Source of the DNA: Candidatus Helarchaeota archaeon
GTDB lineage: Archaea > Asgardarchaeota > Lokiarchaeia > Helarchaeales > HEL-GB-A
Length of the DNA stretch: 64,000 nucleotides
NCBI GenBank assembly: GCA_013375455.1
Contig: JABXJT010000012.1
Coordinates: 25,359-89,358, forward strand
Direction of reading: 5' to 3'
The translations under genes were made by a program, and so were the position numbers. Shown here piece after piece: positions 33,075-42,234 of this stretch; within the stretch, counting starts at the first letter, position 1; each line of letters starts with the position of its first letter. The notes beneath the pieces are model-generated. The model had not been told where the DNA came from. It did no database searches and saw only the letters and a list, made by a program, of their open reading frames with translations.

Positions 33075-33674
33075 ATGGTAACTAAGAAGCAGAAAAAGCC
33101 GAAAAGAGGTAAATCTTACAAACGAACGCAGGTTCCCGAGAAACCTAGTCTTAAAACAAAGGTGGAGAATTTAGGATCCAGATTAACTCAATTAGAGAAA
33201 AAAGAATTTTGGCATTCTCACCTACCCTGGCCCAAATTTCTTCGTAAACCAAGAATCCGCTTTGTTGCGCCCCGAATTAGCCGAACACTTCCAATTCCGA
33301 GTAGGAATGTAATGTTCGTGCTCGCCTTAATTCTTGTAGGGTTTAGCCTTGCTGGCGGCGCATATGATCTCACCAGTAAAACCTATGGAAAAATTCCAGT
33401 GGGGTATGATACCTCTGTAGAACCCGCCCGCCCAGTTTTCTTTGTTTCTGGATTGCATGATCAATTTTTTTTGGAGGGGATAATCGCATTTTTATTAATT
33501 ATTTTAGGGTTTGTTGGCTTCTTGTTCATACACCAATCAACGAAGCATTTTTACAGGCCTAAGTATTCCTACATGTTATTCTCTGTGGGAATAGGTTTTC
33601 TCTTCTTCTCCTTTATCGCCATGCTGTTAATCGTGAATAAAGGCAAAGGTCTAACCATGTATAGTCCGTGGTAA
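33075..33674 (+). CDS. OSTC/Ost3-Ost6-like oligosaccharyltransferase subunit
   Basis: About 199 residues from ATG 33075, with a basic N-terminus (KKQKKPKRGKSYKR) and then three or four membrane segments. The segment order matches human OSTC/DC2: a first helix VLALILVGFSLAGGAYD (OSTC: VVSYFLITGGIIYD), a luminal loop ending VSGLHDQFFLEGIIAF (OSTC: YRVNGQYIMEGLASSF), a second helix ILGFVGFLFIHQST (GGLGFIILDRSN), and a third helix after a Pro-Lys turn. Eukaryotic OSTC/Ost3 link the catalytic STT3 subunit to the translocon, and homologues are reported from Asgard archaea. The catalytic AglB/STT3 is not in this window. Many surface proteins here carry N-x-S/T sites. Confidence 0.75.
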   Translation: MVTKKQKKPKRGKSYKRTQVPEKPSLKTKVENLGSRLTQLEKKEFWHSHLPWPKFLRKPRIRFVAPRISRTLPIPSRNVMFVLALILVGFSLAGGAYDLTSKTYGKIPVGYDTSVEPARPVFFVSGLHDQFFLEGIIAFLLIILGFVGFLFIHQSTKHFYRPKYSYMLFSVGIGFLFFSFIAMLLIVNKGKGLTMYSPW

Positions 33675-33751
33675 TAATTTATCTACAAATTTTATTTTTT
33701 CTAGCTTGATTTACTAAAAAATTACCCGATTAGGTTGGGAGTTGATACCCA

Positions 33752-34261
33752 TTGACTGAAATAGAAGAAATTGAAAAGCGGTTTAAAAAAAAGATTGAAG
33801 AATTGAGGATTGAATTACCAAAAAAATATACTGAAGGTAAAATCGCCACGCAAAATTGTGCTGCCTTGACTATGCGGAGTTTCTTGGAAATTATAGATGT
33901 CAAAAATTTAAATTACATCAACATGGCATCGCCCCTTGCTTCTATAGCCAATACCTGTGGGGCAGTTAATGCAGCTTTAATGATAATAGGAATGATAGCT
34001 GGTCGAAATGGAAAAAAAGAACTGCACCAACTGGCTGCAGCAACAGAAGGAATGAAATTTATCAACCAATTCAATAAGGAATTTGGATCAATTCAATGCC
34101 TTACTTTAACAGGAGGATACGACTTACTGACTCTTGAGGGGATGGAAAATTATCTAAAGGATAAAATATGGGAAAAAAAGTGTTATAAATATGTTGTATT
34201 GGCTATTGACATAATTGGGAAACTATATAAAAAACAAGTTGCACGAATCTTTTTGAAATAA
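33752..34261 (+). CDS. C_GCAxxG_C_C family redox-associated protein
   Basis: 169 residues from TTG 33752 after GGTTGGGAG. Helical with the family pattern: NCAALTMRSFLE, then TCGAVNAALMIIG (the GCAxxG-like core), then SIQCLTLTGGYDL and a late KKCYKYV. The spaced cysteines suggest metal or redox function. Members often lie near redox enzymes, but here the neighbours are OSTC-like and CarS genes. The stop faces the CarS stop nine bases away. Confidence 0.7.
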   Translation: MTEIEEIEKRFKKKIEELRIELPKKYTEGKIATQNCAALTMRSFLEIIDVKNLNYINMASPLASIANTCGAVNAALMIIGMIAGRNGKKELHQLAAATEGMKFINQFNKEFGSIQCLTLTGGYDLLTLEGMENYLKDKIWEKKCYKYVVLAIDIIGKLYKKQVARIFLK

Positions 34262-34270
34262 TTGTACTGG

Positions 34271-35002
34271 TTACCACGGTTCTTTTGAATAACCCAGTTT
34301 AAAGGCTAACGTGTTAGCAAGGATGTGTAAGAGGAGAGTTACGAGGAGGGCAAAAACGATATACATCCACCATAGAGGAAATATTATGAATGTTAGAAAG
34401 ATTGCTCCTAGTAAAAAATCAAGCTGATCAATGATTGGAGCCGGCGCCCCTCTTACTAAATTAAGTCTTCGTTTGAGAAAAGAGCCAATTAAATCACCAA
34501 TCGGAGCCCCTAAGGAAATTAAAAAGACACGAAGCAGACCAAGTAGAAATGGTGGGTTGTAAAACTGATTTAAATAAGTAGGATCGGCAAGATACATTGG
34601 ATATCCTAAAGCAATTTGTTCTTGGACGTATGGCCAAATTAAAAAAATTGACAAGGTTGTAAGAAGAACTCCCGTGAGAGTTCCAGAAATAACACCCCCG
34701 ATGAATCCCTGCCATGTTTTTCCACCCCCCAGAAGGCGTTTCCCATCGATGAAGTTCCTTCCACCATCGATTGGGGTTCCATTGCGTCCGAAAACGACCA
34801 TACAGGCATTTGTAGCGTAAGCGGGGGCTATAAACAAGAAGCTTCCAGCAACAATTAGAATTACATCATACCACGTCCAACTTCCTACTAAAGGAGGAAT
34901 TATAACAAATAAGATTAATCCAACGCCAAAAATGATGCATAAGATATACGCTAATCTAATTCCTTTGGGATCCACTTCTTTTTCTTGCTGGCTATCTTCC
35001 AT
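34271..35002 (-). CDS. carS: CDP-archaeol synthase
   Basis: About 243 residues from ATG 35002 (TTG 35023 in frame lacks a better site). It transfers CMP from CTP to unsaturated archaetidic acid, giving CDP-archaeol for ether-lipid headgroup attachment. Signature stretches: PAYATNACMVVFG, PIDGGRNFIDGKRLLGGGKTW, and the C-terminal GAPIGDLIGSFLKRR ... GAPAPIIDQLDFLLGA. About five transmembrane segments. The length is a little above the usual 170-190 residues because of an N-terminal extension and a longer loop. RadB lies upstream on the same strand. Confidence 0.9.
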   Translation of the reverse strand: MEDSQQEKEVDPKGIRLAYILCIIFGVGLILFVIIPPLVGSWTWYDVILIVAGSFLFIAPAYATNACMVVFGRNGTPIDGGRNFIDGKRLLGGGKTWQGFIGGVISGTLTGVLLTTLSIFLIWPYVQEQIALGYPMYLADPTYLNQFYNPPFLLGLLRVFLISLGAPIGDLIGSFLKRRLNLVRGAPAPIIDQLDFLLGAIFLTFIIFPLWWMYIVFALLVTLLLHILANTLAFKLGYSKEPW

Positions 35003-35077
35003 CAAAAATCCCAACAGCTCCAAGATTAATTTTTTACATATTTAAGGTTTTTTTACATGAAATAAAAATAACCTACA

Positions 35078-35782
35078 TTAACCTTCTTGAATGCCCTCAT
35101 CAGTCAGGCGAACTTCTATAGATAACTTCCCGGTTTTAGTCTGATGCTTTGTTATCGTGGCAATTCTTTTGCTCATTTGGCGATCTGGGAGAAAATCTAA
35201 CCGAATTTCATAATCGGCCCAATAGTTGAGAATTGCGGCAGCTACTGGTTCCATTCCATCCTTCTCATCTGGTCGTTTCATGACGCCCCGAACTTGATTG
35301 GTTACGAACACGAGTAAATCAAACCTCATGGCTAAATCTTTGAGAATAGCAAGTTGTCGATTGAGATTTTTGTTTAAAAGTATATTTTTATCACTTTTTT
35401 CAGTGAGTGCACGCCGATATTGTGTGGTTAAGGTGTCGATAATTATCATTTTTGTTTTGTCTGTAATGTATTTTTCCAAAGCTTCTATTGTTTCAGATTG
35501 ATTTTCAAAGGATGCAGGTTCGTACACAAAAATAGATTGAGCGATTTCTGTGTAGTTAGTTTCACAGATCGTTTTTAACCTTGTACTTGAACAAGTGCGT
35601 TCATTATCTAGAACTAAAACCTTCCATCCATTTACAACACAATTTTTTGCACATTGCATTGCAAATGTCGATTTACCTGTTCCGCTTTCTCCATATACAT
35701 GAATTAATGTTTTAAAAGGGAGTCCATTTTGTATCGTATCATCCAGGCCTTTGATTCCAGTTGAAATTCTTGCCTCTACCAC
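35078..35782 (-). CDS. radB: RadB recombinase paralogue
   Basis: 234 residues. RecA-fold core without the helix-hairpin-helix N-domain of RadA. Walker A GESGTGKST (about 30-38), Walker B MIIIDTLTT, and an L1/L2 region with VFVTNQVRG are all present. RadB is the archaeal Rad51 paralogue thought to assist RadA loading and recombination. It shares a divergent promoter region with the galactokinase gene. RadA itself is at 43501. Confidence 0.85.
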   Translation of the reverse strand: MVEARISTGIKGLDDTIQNGLPFKTLIHVYGESGTGKSTFAMQCAKNCVVNGWKVLVLDNERTCSSTRLKTICETNYTEIAQSIFVYEPASFENQSETIEALEKYITDKTKMIIIDTLTTQYRRALTEKSDKNILLNKNLNRQLAILKDLAMRFDLLVFVTNQVRGVMKRPDEKDGMEPVAAAILNYWADYEIRLDFLPDRQMSKRIATITKHQTKTGKLSIEVRLTDEGIQEG

Positions 35783-35865
35783 GCGATTTTTCCTCAGAAA
35801 GAGTTTATTAAATATTTTTACTATTGATAATGATATTAAGCTATTGGATTTTAAGTTGTGAAAAA

Positions 35866-37044
35866 ATGGAACAAAGGATGAAACTTATATTATCAAAGTT
35901 GAGGGCAAATTATAAAATTGATGAGAAGGAAATCAGAATCACCGTTGGCCCAGGGCGGGTGAATCTAATAGGTGGACATACTGATTATAATATGGGATTC
36001 GTCCTCCCGTGTGCTATCGATAAAGATACAATGATTGCTGCAGCCCCAAATAACACTGACACCGTCAATTTATTTTCTATTAATTTGAATGACTCTATTA
36101 GCTTTTCTTTAAAGAGCCTTGAATATGACCCGCAGGACCGGTGGGCGAATTATGCGAAGGGGATTTGTTTTTATTTATTAGAGGCAGGACACGAAATTGG
36201 TGGAATTGATGGAGTTCTCCAAGGAACGGTTCCAATTGGAAGTGGAATGTCCTCATCCGCTGCTTTAGAGGTTAGTATTGGATATATTTTTCAAAAATTG
36301 TTTAACTTAGACATATCCCCTAAAGAACTAGCCATGATTGCTTATCGGGCAGAGCGTGAATTTATTGGGGTTCAATGTGGAATAATGGATCAATTCGTGA
36401 GTGTTAATGGGGTCAGAGATAGCGTGATATTCCTTGATTGCAGGTCTTTAGATTATGAAGTGATTACAATGCCAAGTAAAGATCTACAGGTAGTGATTTT
36501 ACACACTAACGTGAAACGATCAGCGAGTTCTGCATTGAATCAAAGAAAGAATGAATGTTTTGAAGCAGTGAAACTCTTTCAACAATATGACTCTTCAATA
36601 GAAGCTCTTCGAGATGTCACACCTGACTTTTTTGAAAAACATAAGGATTTTCTATCACCCATCCTAAGAAAAAGATCTCAACACATAGTTTATGAGAATC
36701 AAAGAGTAATCGATGCAAAAGACGCCTTAAAACAAGAAGATCTGGAAGAACTGGGTAAATTAATGGTGGAATCCCACCGAAGTTTAGCTAAACTTTATGA
36801 AGTAAGTAGTAAAGAGTTAGATGCTATGATAAAAATATCGACAGATGTTCAGGGTGTTATAGGGAGTCGAATGACTGGAGCTGGTCTAGGAGGCGCTGTG
36901 GCATGTATAGTGGAAAATGAAAAGGTTGATGATTTAATTAAAGCCGTCTATCTCAGATATCCGCAACTTACGAATAAAAAACCGATAACTTATATCTGCA
37001 AAATTGCTGATGGGGTTAGAGAAGTTCCATTGAATGAATTATAA
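35866..37044 (+). CDS. GHMP kinase, galactokinase-like
   Basis: 392 residues from ATG 35866. GHMP-kinase motifs: GRVNLIGGHTDYN (motif 1), PIGSGMSSSAALE (ATP-binding motif 2) and TGAGLGGAVACIV (motif 3). The overall length and motif 1 make galactokinase the best fit, phosphorylating galactose at C1. The glutamate of the usual GEHTDY, which contacts the sugar, is Gly here, so a different sugar (another hexose or an N-acetyl-sugar) is possible. It is followed at 42 bp by TldD. Confidence 0.8.
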   Translation: MEQRMKLILSKLRANYKIDEKEIRITVGPGRVNLIGGHTDYNMGFVLPCAIDKDTMIAAAPNNTDTVNLFSINLNDSISFSLKSLEYDPQDRWANYAKGICFYLLEAGHEIGGIDGVLQGTVPIGSGMSSSAALEVSIGYIFQKLFNLDISPKELAMIAYRAEREFIGVQCGIMDQFVSVNGVRDSVIFLDCRSLDYEVITMPSKDLQVVILHTNVKRSASSALNQRKNECFEAVKLFQQYDSSIEALRDVTPDFFEKHKDFLSPILRKRSQHIVYENQRVIDAKDALKQEDLEELGKLMVESHRSLAKLYEVSSKELDAMIKISTDVQGVIGSRMTGAGLGGAVACIVENEKVDDLIKAVYLRYPQLTNKKPITYICKIADGVREVPLNEL

Positions 37045-37086
37045 TTACTTTCAAATGATCTAGAATTATTTTGAGAGGGATATAAT

Positions 37087-38478
37087 TTGATTGATTTTTT
37101 AGAGAAGCTCATTGATCAAACAATACAAAAAGAAGCAGAATTTATCGATTTACGTTTGCAGAATAATTATTATAACCATATTAACCTGATAAATGGTAAG
37201 ACTCGGAATATAATCTCTGCTTTAGATAAAGGCATTGGCATTAGGGTTTTTATTAATGGTGGATGGGGATTTTCTAGCACTGATAAACTCGATAAAACCT
37301 CAATTACAAAAGCAATGAGTTCCGCTTTTAAAATTGCTAAGGTTACAGGTGAGAGGGCGAAAGTTAAATTTAAACTCAAAGAGCCACCTACTCATCGAAA
37401 AAAAGTATCCTTTCCTCAAAAAAAGAAACTTCTTGATGTATCAATCGATGAAAAACTAAATCTAGCAATTGCATTAGATAAACAGGCAAAAGAATTTGAT
37501 CCACGAATTATTAACACTAATACAGCTTACTTAGACTTTGTTGGAGATCAACTCTTATTAAATTCTAATGAGATGTGCCTGGAAATTACAGTGAATTTCA
37601 TTAGAATCGCAAGTATTAACTATGCTTTCGAAGCAGGCATACGCCAAAGAGGCTATGAAAGCATTGGAGAAACTGGTGGGTATGAAATAGCTGAATCAGA
37701 AAAAGCACAGAACTTGGGGACAAAGGCATCCAGAAAAGCAATTCAATTATTAAAAGCAATTCCTGCAAAAGCGGGTAAGTTTACAGTTATAATGGATCCA
37801 AGCCTAACAGGCGTTTTCATTCATGAAGCTTTTGGACATGCTTGCGAAGCTGATGCAATCCTTTCGGGTGAATCAATTCTTGCTGGTAAAATCGGAACGC
37901 GTGTTGGAGTTGAATCCGTAACAATTATGGATGATCCCACTCTCCAGGGAAACTTTGGGTATTATCCTTTTGATAATGAGGGTAGCAAATCACGAAGGAA
38001 AAATTTAGTTGAAAAGGGGGTATTGAAGAATTTTCTTCATAGTTTAGAAACTGCTAGTCGTTTAGATGCTCAACCCACGGGAAATGCGCGATCGCAAAAT
38101 TATCAGATGGTACCGATTGTACGGATGTCAAATACCTTTTTCCAACCGGGTTCATGGACATTAGAAGAGTTATTAGAGGAAGTCAAAAATGGTTTGTTTT
38201 TAGAGGGTTGGACTTATGGTTATACAGATCCCGCTAAAGGTTCTTTCACTTTTAAATGTAAACAGGCACGTGTAATAGAAAATGGTGAAAAGAAGGATTT
38301 ATTACGGGATGTTTCTCTTTCTGGAATGACGCTCGAAACGCTTAATAATGTTATCGGTGTGGGTCGGAATTTAGAATTCTCTGAGGGGTATTGTGGAAAA
38401 AGCGGTCAGAATGTCCCCGTTAGCGATGGGGGGCCTCATGTTGCTCTCAGCGAGGCAGTAATTGGAGGATTAAAATAA
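37087..38478 (+). CDS. tldD: TldD-like metalloprotease subunit
   Basis: 463 residues from TTG 37087 after GAGGG. It carries the TldD zinc-binding signature HEAFGHACEAD (first His at residue 246), which forms the active site of the TldD/TldE heterodimeric protease. In E. coli this pair matures microcin B17 and degrades unfolded peptides. The C-terminal SGQNVPVSDGGPHV is also typical. The partner TldE follows 21 bases downstream, confirming the pair. Confidence 0.92.
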   Translation: MIDFLEKLIDQTIQKEAEFIDLRLQNNYYNHINLINGKTRNIISALDKGIGIRVFINGGWGFSSTDKLDKTSITKAMSSAFKIAKVTGERAKVKFKLKEPPTHRKKVSFPQKKKLLDVSIDEKLNLAIALDKQAKEFDPRIINTNTAYLDFVGDQLLLNSNEMCLEITVNFIRIASINYAFEAGIRQRGYESIGETGGYEIAESEKAQNLGTKASRKAIQLLKAIPAKAGKFTVIMDPSLTGVFIHEAFGHACEADAILSGESILAGKIGTRVGVESVTIMDDPTLQGNFGYYPFDNEGSKSRRKNLVEKGVLKNFLHSLETASRLDAQPTGNARSQNYQMVPIVRMSNTFFQPGSWTLEELLEEVKNGLFLEGWTYGYTDPAKGSFTFKCKQARVIENGEKKDLLRDVSLSGMTLETLNNVIGVGRNLEFSEGYCGKSGQNVPVSDGGPHVALSEAVIGGLK

Positions 38479-38499
38479 TCTTAAAAGAGGAAATTGAAC

Positions 38500-39852
38500 A
38501 TGAAATATAATTATCACGGTAGGAAATGTCTGAAATTCGCTGAGAATCAAGATATCGATCATGCTGAAATCTGTATTACGAACGCAAGGCTAATCTCTGC
38601 TGAAGTAGAGAAAGGTTCCATCAAAACTGCTAAGGAATCGTATGATCATGGTATTTCCATTCGCATAGCAAAAAATGGTTCAATTGGTTTTTCTTTTTCA
38701 ACAGATTTCAATTGGAATACATTGAAAAACATGGTCCTTACCGCTGTAAAACTCAGTAAAACGGGAATTCCTGACCCAGATTTCCGAGATTTTCCTCATC
38801 CCACCTCATATCCCCCCATAAAAGGAACGTTTGATAAAGAAATCTCCACTCTCGACATTGAGACCGCAATGGATTATTGCTTAAGATCCGCTAGCGCGGC
38901 AGAACTTGATAAGAGAATAGCTGCCATAAATGTGAGTTTAGATTGTGGTACAGTTGAAGGCTTTCTTCTTAATACGAATGGAATTGAAGAAAGATCAATG
39001 GGAACTGCCATCCATCTTTCCACCGAAATTACTGGTAAAGAAAATTCTGAATCAAGCTCTGGATTTGAGTTTCAAGCCTCCCGTTTTTTAAAGGAGATCG
39101 ACCCGCAATTTGTTGGCAAATCGGCTGCAGAATTAGCGTTGAAAAGTCTTCACGCTAAAAACATTGAGACTGGTACATATCCCATCATCCTTCATCCCTT
39201 CGCTGCGGCCACATTATTTTCAAGTGCCATTGGGACTGCCACAAATGCAGAAGCCATCCAATATAAAAGATCATACTTGACAGACTTAAAGAACGAAGAA
39301 ATAGCCGTGGATTTTTTTAATGTCACTGATGACGGATTACTCATTAAGGAGAACGGAGTTGCAGGCTTGGGGACTTCGAGAGCTGATGCAGAAGGCGTGC
39401 CAAAACAAAAAACATCCCTCATTTCAAAAGGAGTCTTAAAAAATTATTTATACGATACATATACCGCTGGAAAAGAAGGATGCGCGAGTACTGGAAATGC
39501 GGCAAGAAACTCTTACCGATCCACTCCAGTAATTAGAATTAATAACTTACAAATTATAGGAAAATCGGGTGGACTAGATTCTTTCATTTCAGAGATCGAA
39601 AAGGGAGTATTAGTCTATTACACGGGAGATCAGCCTAATATAGCAACTGGTGACTTTTCTGGGCTAATTAGCCTGGGATTCAAGATTGAAAATGGAGCCA
39701 TATCACATTCATTGAAAAAATCAATGTTAGGTATTAATATGCTCGATTTGTTCAAGCAAATTTATGAGGTGGGCACTGATTACCGGGAAATTTACCAAGT
39801 GATCACCCCCTCCCTCTGTGTGTCTGATGTGAAAATCGCAGGAGCAAATTGA
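38500..39852 (+). CDS. tldE: TldE/PmbA-like metalloprotease partner
   Basis: 450 residues from ATG 38500, nine bases after AAGAGG; a TTG at 38494 is less well placed. It has the PmbA fold without the HExxxH motif, as expected for the non-metal subunit, and it keeps the conserved GNAARNSYRSTP and late PNIATGDFSGLISLG segments. It forms the heterodimer with TldD. Substrate unknown; no microcin-like precursor was seen next to it. Confidence 0.9.
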   Translation: MKYNYHGRKCLKFAENQDIDHAEICITNARLISAEVEKGSIKTAKESYDHGISIRIAKNGSIGFSFSTDFNWNTLKNMVLTAVKLSKTGIPDPDFRDFPHPTSYPPIKGTFDKEISTLDIETAMDYCLRSASAAELDKRIAAINVSLDCGTVEGFLLNTNGIEERSMGTAIHLSTEITGKENSESSSGFEFQASRFLKEIDPQFVGKSAAELALKSLHAKNIETGTYPIILHPFAAATLFSSAIGTATNAEAIQYKRSYLTDLKNEEIAVDFFNVTDDGLLIKENGVAGLGTSRADAEGVPKQKTSLISKGVLKNYLYDTYTAGKEGCASTGNAARNSYRSTPVIRINNLQIIGKSGGLDSFISEIEKGVLVYYTGDQPNIATGDFSGLISLGFKIENGAISHSLKKSMLGINMLDLFKQIYEVGTDYREIYQVITPSLCVSDVKIAGAN

Positions 39853-40014
39853 TCTCGTTGAGTTATTTAGGATCTTAATGCAATTCCTCTTCACTCAAGA
39901 TCTCTTTCCTTACCATACGAATATGGTTCAAGAGGTTTGGGTCAGCAGTCATCGAATCTACATGTAAGATTTTCCTAAACTCTAAGAGTTAAAAAGAAAA
40001 AAGAGGATGTCGAG

Positions 40015-40383
40015 TTATAGCGTGAGCCCTTTGGTTGCCTCGATCATCACACTTAATGCCCCGCGGGGTTCTCCTTGGGGACTGACATAAGCTATTAAGG
40101 CGCCATTTCCTACCTTCATTCCCACGATGTGTCCTTGTCCTTGAACATTAGTGCCCACTAATCTCTCAGGAGTCGCCTCTAAACAAATATATTTTATTCC
40201 CTGTATGTTGAGACTCCCGCCCCCACCCTGCCAGACACCCATAATTGTTCGTAAATCGGGAGTGAGATCCCAATTTTGCGTTTGCATTACTATTGCACCG
40301 CTCGCATTGACTGCCGTGACAGCTGTGATACTTGGGTCCATTTGCATCAGTTGATTCATTACAGTCCCTAAATCTGCTGCCAT
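40015..40383 (-). CDS. profilin-like protein
   Basis: 122 residues. The order of elements follows profilin: an N-terminal helix (ADLGTVMNQLMQMD), strands SITAVTAVNASGAIVMQT, a helix with the DLTPDLRTIMGVWQG turn, strands LNIQGIKYICLEATPERLVGTN, GHIVGMKVGNGALIAYVS, and a C-terminal helix (PRGALSVMIEATKGL). Profilins bind actin monomers and regulate filament growth; functional Asgard profilins are known. It could also be read as a roadblock-like fold, but the ...GIKY.. and GALIAYV.. strands favour profilin. It is divergent from the gelsolin-domain gene. Confidence 0.75.
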   Translation of the reverse strand: MAADLGTVMNQLMQMDPSITAVTAVNASGAIVMQTQNWDLTPDLRTIMGVWQGGGGSLNIQGIKYICLEATPERLVGTNVQGQGHIVGMKVGNGALIAYVSPQGEPRGALSVMIEATKGLTL

Positions 40384-40532
40384 TCTAATTCCATCCAGTT
40401 GAATTATGATTTTATAATATTATAATTTTTTATTAAATTATTATCTTTCCGTTTCCTTTTTAATGAAACAAAATTTTTAATGATTTAACTTCAATAGTAA
40501 AATGTTATTCAATATATTTGAGGCACCAAAAA

Positions 40533-41558
40533 ATGAGTCAAACCACAAAATGTGCTATTCTTCTAGAAATTTCTAGTGGGGCTGCACAACGATTACCATT
40601 TTCTACAGAAAGTCTGAAAGATGATAATGTAATTGCCATACTGGACGAGCTTCATGAAGTAATTTGGCTTTGGATGGGTAAAAACACGGGCTTAGTGAAG
40701 AGAAGGGGATCTATGCGCGTTGCTCGGAGTTTAAGAGCATACGGGCATGAAATCGGTCCAACAATCGTTGGACGCCGATTAAAAGATGTAGTTCCACTTG
40801 ATGGAAAAACAATTGAATCGGATCCCACTGAAAAGGCCAAATTTGATAAAGTTTTAACTCTTTTCACCCGAGAACACGCGCTCAAGGCAGATGTTTTAGC
40901 AGAATACACGGTTACAGCCGAAGTCGTGCAACACGCGTACTACGGTCTTAGCAAATCTCAACGCGATGATCTCGTATCTGCTGCCATTGCGGCTCCTTCA
41001 GCTGGGGACGATTCGCGAAAAATTGAAGAAATAGTAGGACAATTTCGCCCCGAAGTCCCACCCGAATCATCAACAGCTGCCGTAACCCCAAAGGTAGCTC
41101 CATCACCAGCCGAACCTCCATCCCCCGCGATTATTTCACAGCCAGTTGTAGTTAAACCACCCGCTCCAAAAACAAAAGTTGTACCTCCACCCGTATCTCC
41201 AACCCAAACTATTGAAATTCCTGAGGATTTGCCTGCGGCTACAACCATCGAAATCTCCGAAACTCCTACCATAGCGCCGGCTCCAGTCGTAGATGATGAA
41301 CTCCTAGGTGATGTTAAAGCATCTATTGTGATAAGCTCCATTCTTTCTGAAATTTCTGATGTATTTATTGGTGTAAAAATCCAAGAGGGAAATAAAATAT
41401 TTACCATTGAAGGTCCCGATGGACTGATTTGTAAATTTTCTCAGGATAAAGCAAAGATTCAATTTCTCCCTGGTAGTTGGGAAAAAATCGGTCAGGATCA
41501 AAAACGAAACATTCAAAAATTGTTTATTGATCGCGTAAAAACGCTAATGGGGTCATAA
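40533..41558 (+). CDS. gelsolin-domain protein with proline-rich linker
   Basis: 341 residues from ATG 40533. The N-terminal domain (about 1-110) has the gelsolin strand-turn VIWLWMGKNTGLVKRRGSMRVARSL, equivalent to the VWQGK-x-A motif of gelsolin repeats. A helical segment (about 110-165) leads to a Pro/Thr/Val-rich linker (about 168-255) with an acidic end, then a small alpha/beta C-terminal domain (LLGDVKASIVISSILSEISDV ... IQFLPGSWEKI). Gelsolins sever or cap actin filaments in a calcium-controlled way; short Asgard versions act on actin. Its neighbour across the promoter is the profilin-like gene. Confidence 0.8.
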   Translation: MSQTTKCAILLEISSGAAQRLPFSTESLKDDNVIAILDELHEVIWLWMGKNTGLVKRRGSMRVARSLRAYGHEIGPTIVGRRLKDVVPLDGKTIESDPTEKAKFDKVLTLFTREHALKADVLAEYTVTAEVVQHAYYGLSKSQRDDLVSAAIAAPSAGDDSRKIEEIVGQFRPEVPPESSTAAVTPKVAPSPAEPPSPAIISQPVVVKPPAPKTKVVPPPVSPTQTIEIPEDLPAATTIEISETPTIAPAPVVDDELLGDVKASIVISSILSEISDVFIGVKIQEGNKIFTIEGPDGLICKFSQDKAKIQFLPGSWEKIGQDQKRNIQKLFIDRVKTLMGS

Positions 41559-41561
41559 ATT

Positions 41562-42068
41562 CTATTTGGACTTTAACCCTAATCCCTCTTTTAGTGGCAC
41601 CCAATTCACAATCTTATAAATTTCCGTGAAAATGGATGAATGCATTCTAGGACTATCTTTTACTCCAGGAATCGGCTTTATTTTATGTCGAATAAAATCG
41701 GAAAGCTCTTTCGCATCTCTACACATGACTTGAAGTAAGATGTCATCGTCACCATAGGATGCTCCAATGATTTGTATTTCTTCGAATTTCGCCAATTCTT
41801 TTGCAACATTTTCTAATTGATTCGGCTCGACATTTATTCCTACCCAACTTACCGATAGACCCAACTTTTGAGGATCAACAATTGCGGCAAATCTTCTAAT
41901 CACTCTGTTGGCAATCATCTTCTTTACTCGATTGTGTACAGTGCTTGCAGCTATTTTTAACTCTTTTCCAATCTTATGATATGGAAATCTACTATTTGCT
42001 TGGAGAAAAAATAAGATCTTCCTATCTATTTCGTCCAATTTAAAAGCCCTCTTTTCTATATCTACCAT
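41562..42068 (-). CDS. Lrp/AsnC-family transcription regulator
   Basis: 168 residues. An N-terminal winged helix-turn-helix (LDEIDRKILFFLQANSRFPYHKIGKELKIAASTVHNRVKKM) is followed by a RAM/effector-binding domain (LSVSWVGINVEPNQLENVAKEL ... GASYGDDDILLQVMC). Such regulators form octamers and respond to amino acids or other small ligands. The C-terminus is a little longer than usual. Monocistronic with its own promoter; convergent to the gelsolin-domain gene. Confidence 0.9.
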   Translation of the reverse strand: MVDIEKRAFKLDEIDRKILFFLQANSRFPYHKIGKELKIAASTVHNRVKKMIANRVIRRFAAIVDPQKLGLSVSWVGINVEPNQLENVAKELAKFEEIQIIGASYGDDDILLQVMCRDAKELSDFIRHKIKPIPGVKDSPRMHSSIFTEIYKIVNWVPLKEGLGLKSK

Positions 42069-42234
42069 AATATCCTTCCAAGCATTTATTTTAGTTTTTG
42101 AGCTGCCTCAACTGAATGAAATACAGATAAATTTACGTAATTGTGAATAATTTTCAATAAAAATTTTATTGAATAATATTCAACGGTCTAAAATTCTTTA
42201 AAATTGGCAGTATTTTACATTAATCTTAAAAAAT

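Noticed and set aside
39875..39952. 25-codon minus-strand frame (MTADPNLLNHIRMVRKE) after the profilin gene
   Set aside because: The peptide is protein-like but very short, without a clear ribosome site; chance or a relic cannot be excluded.
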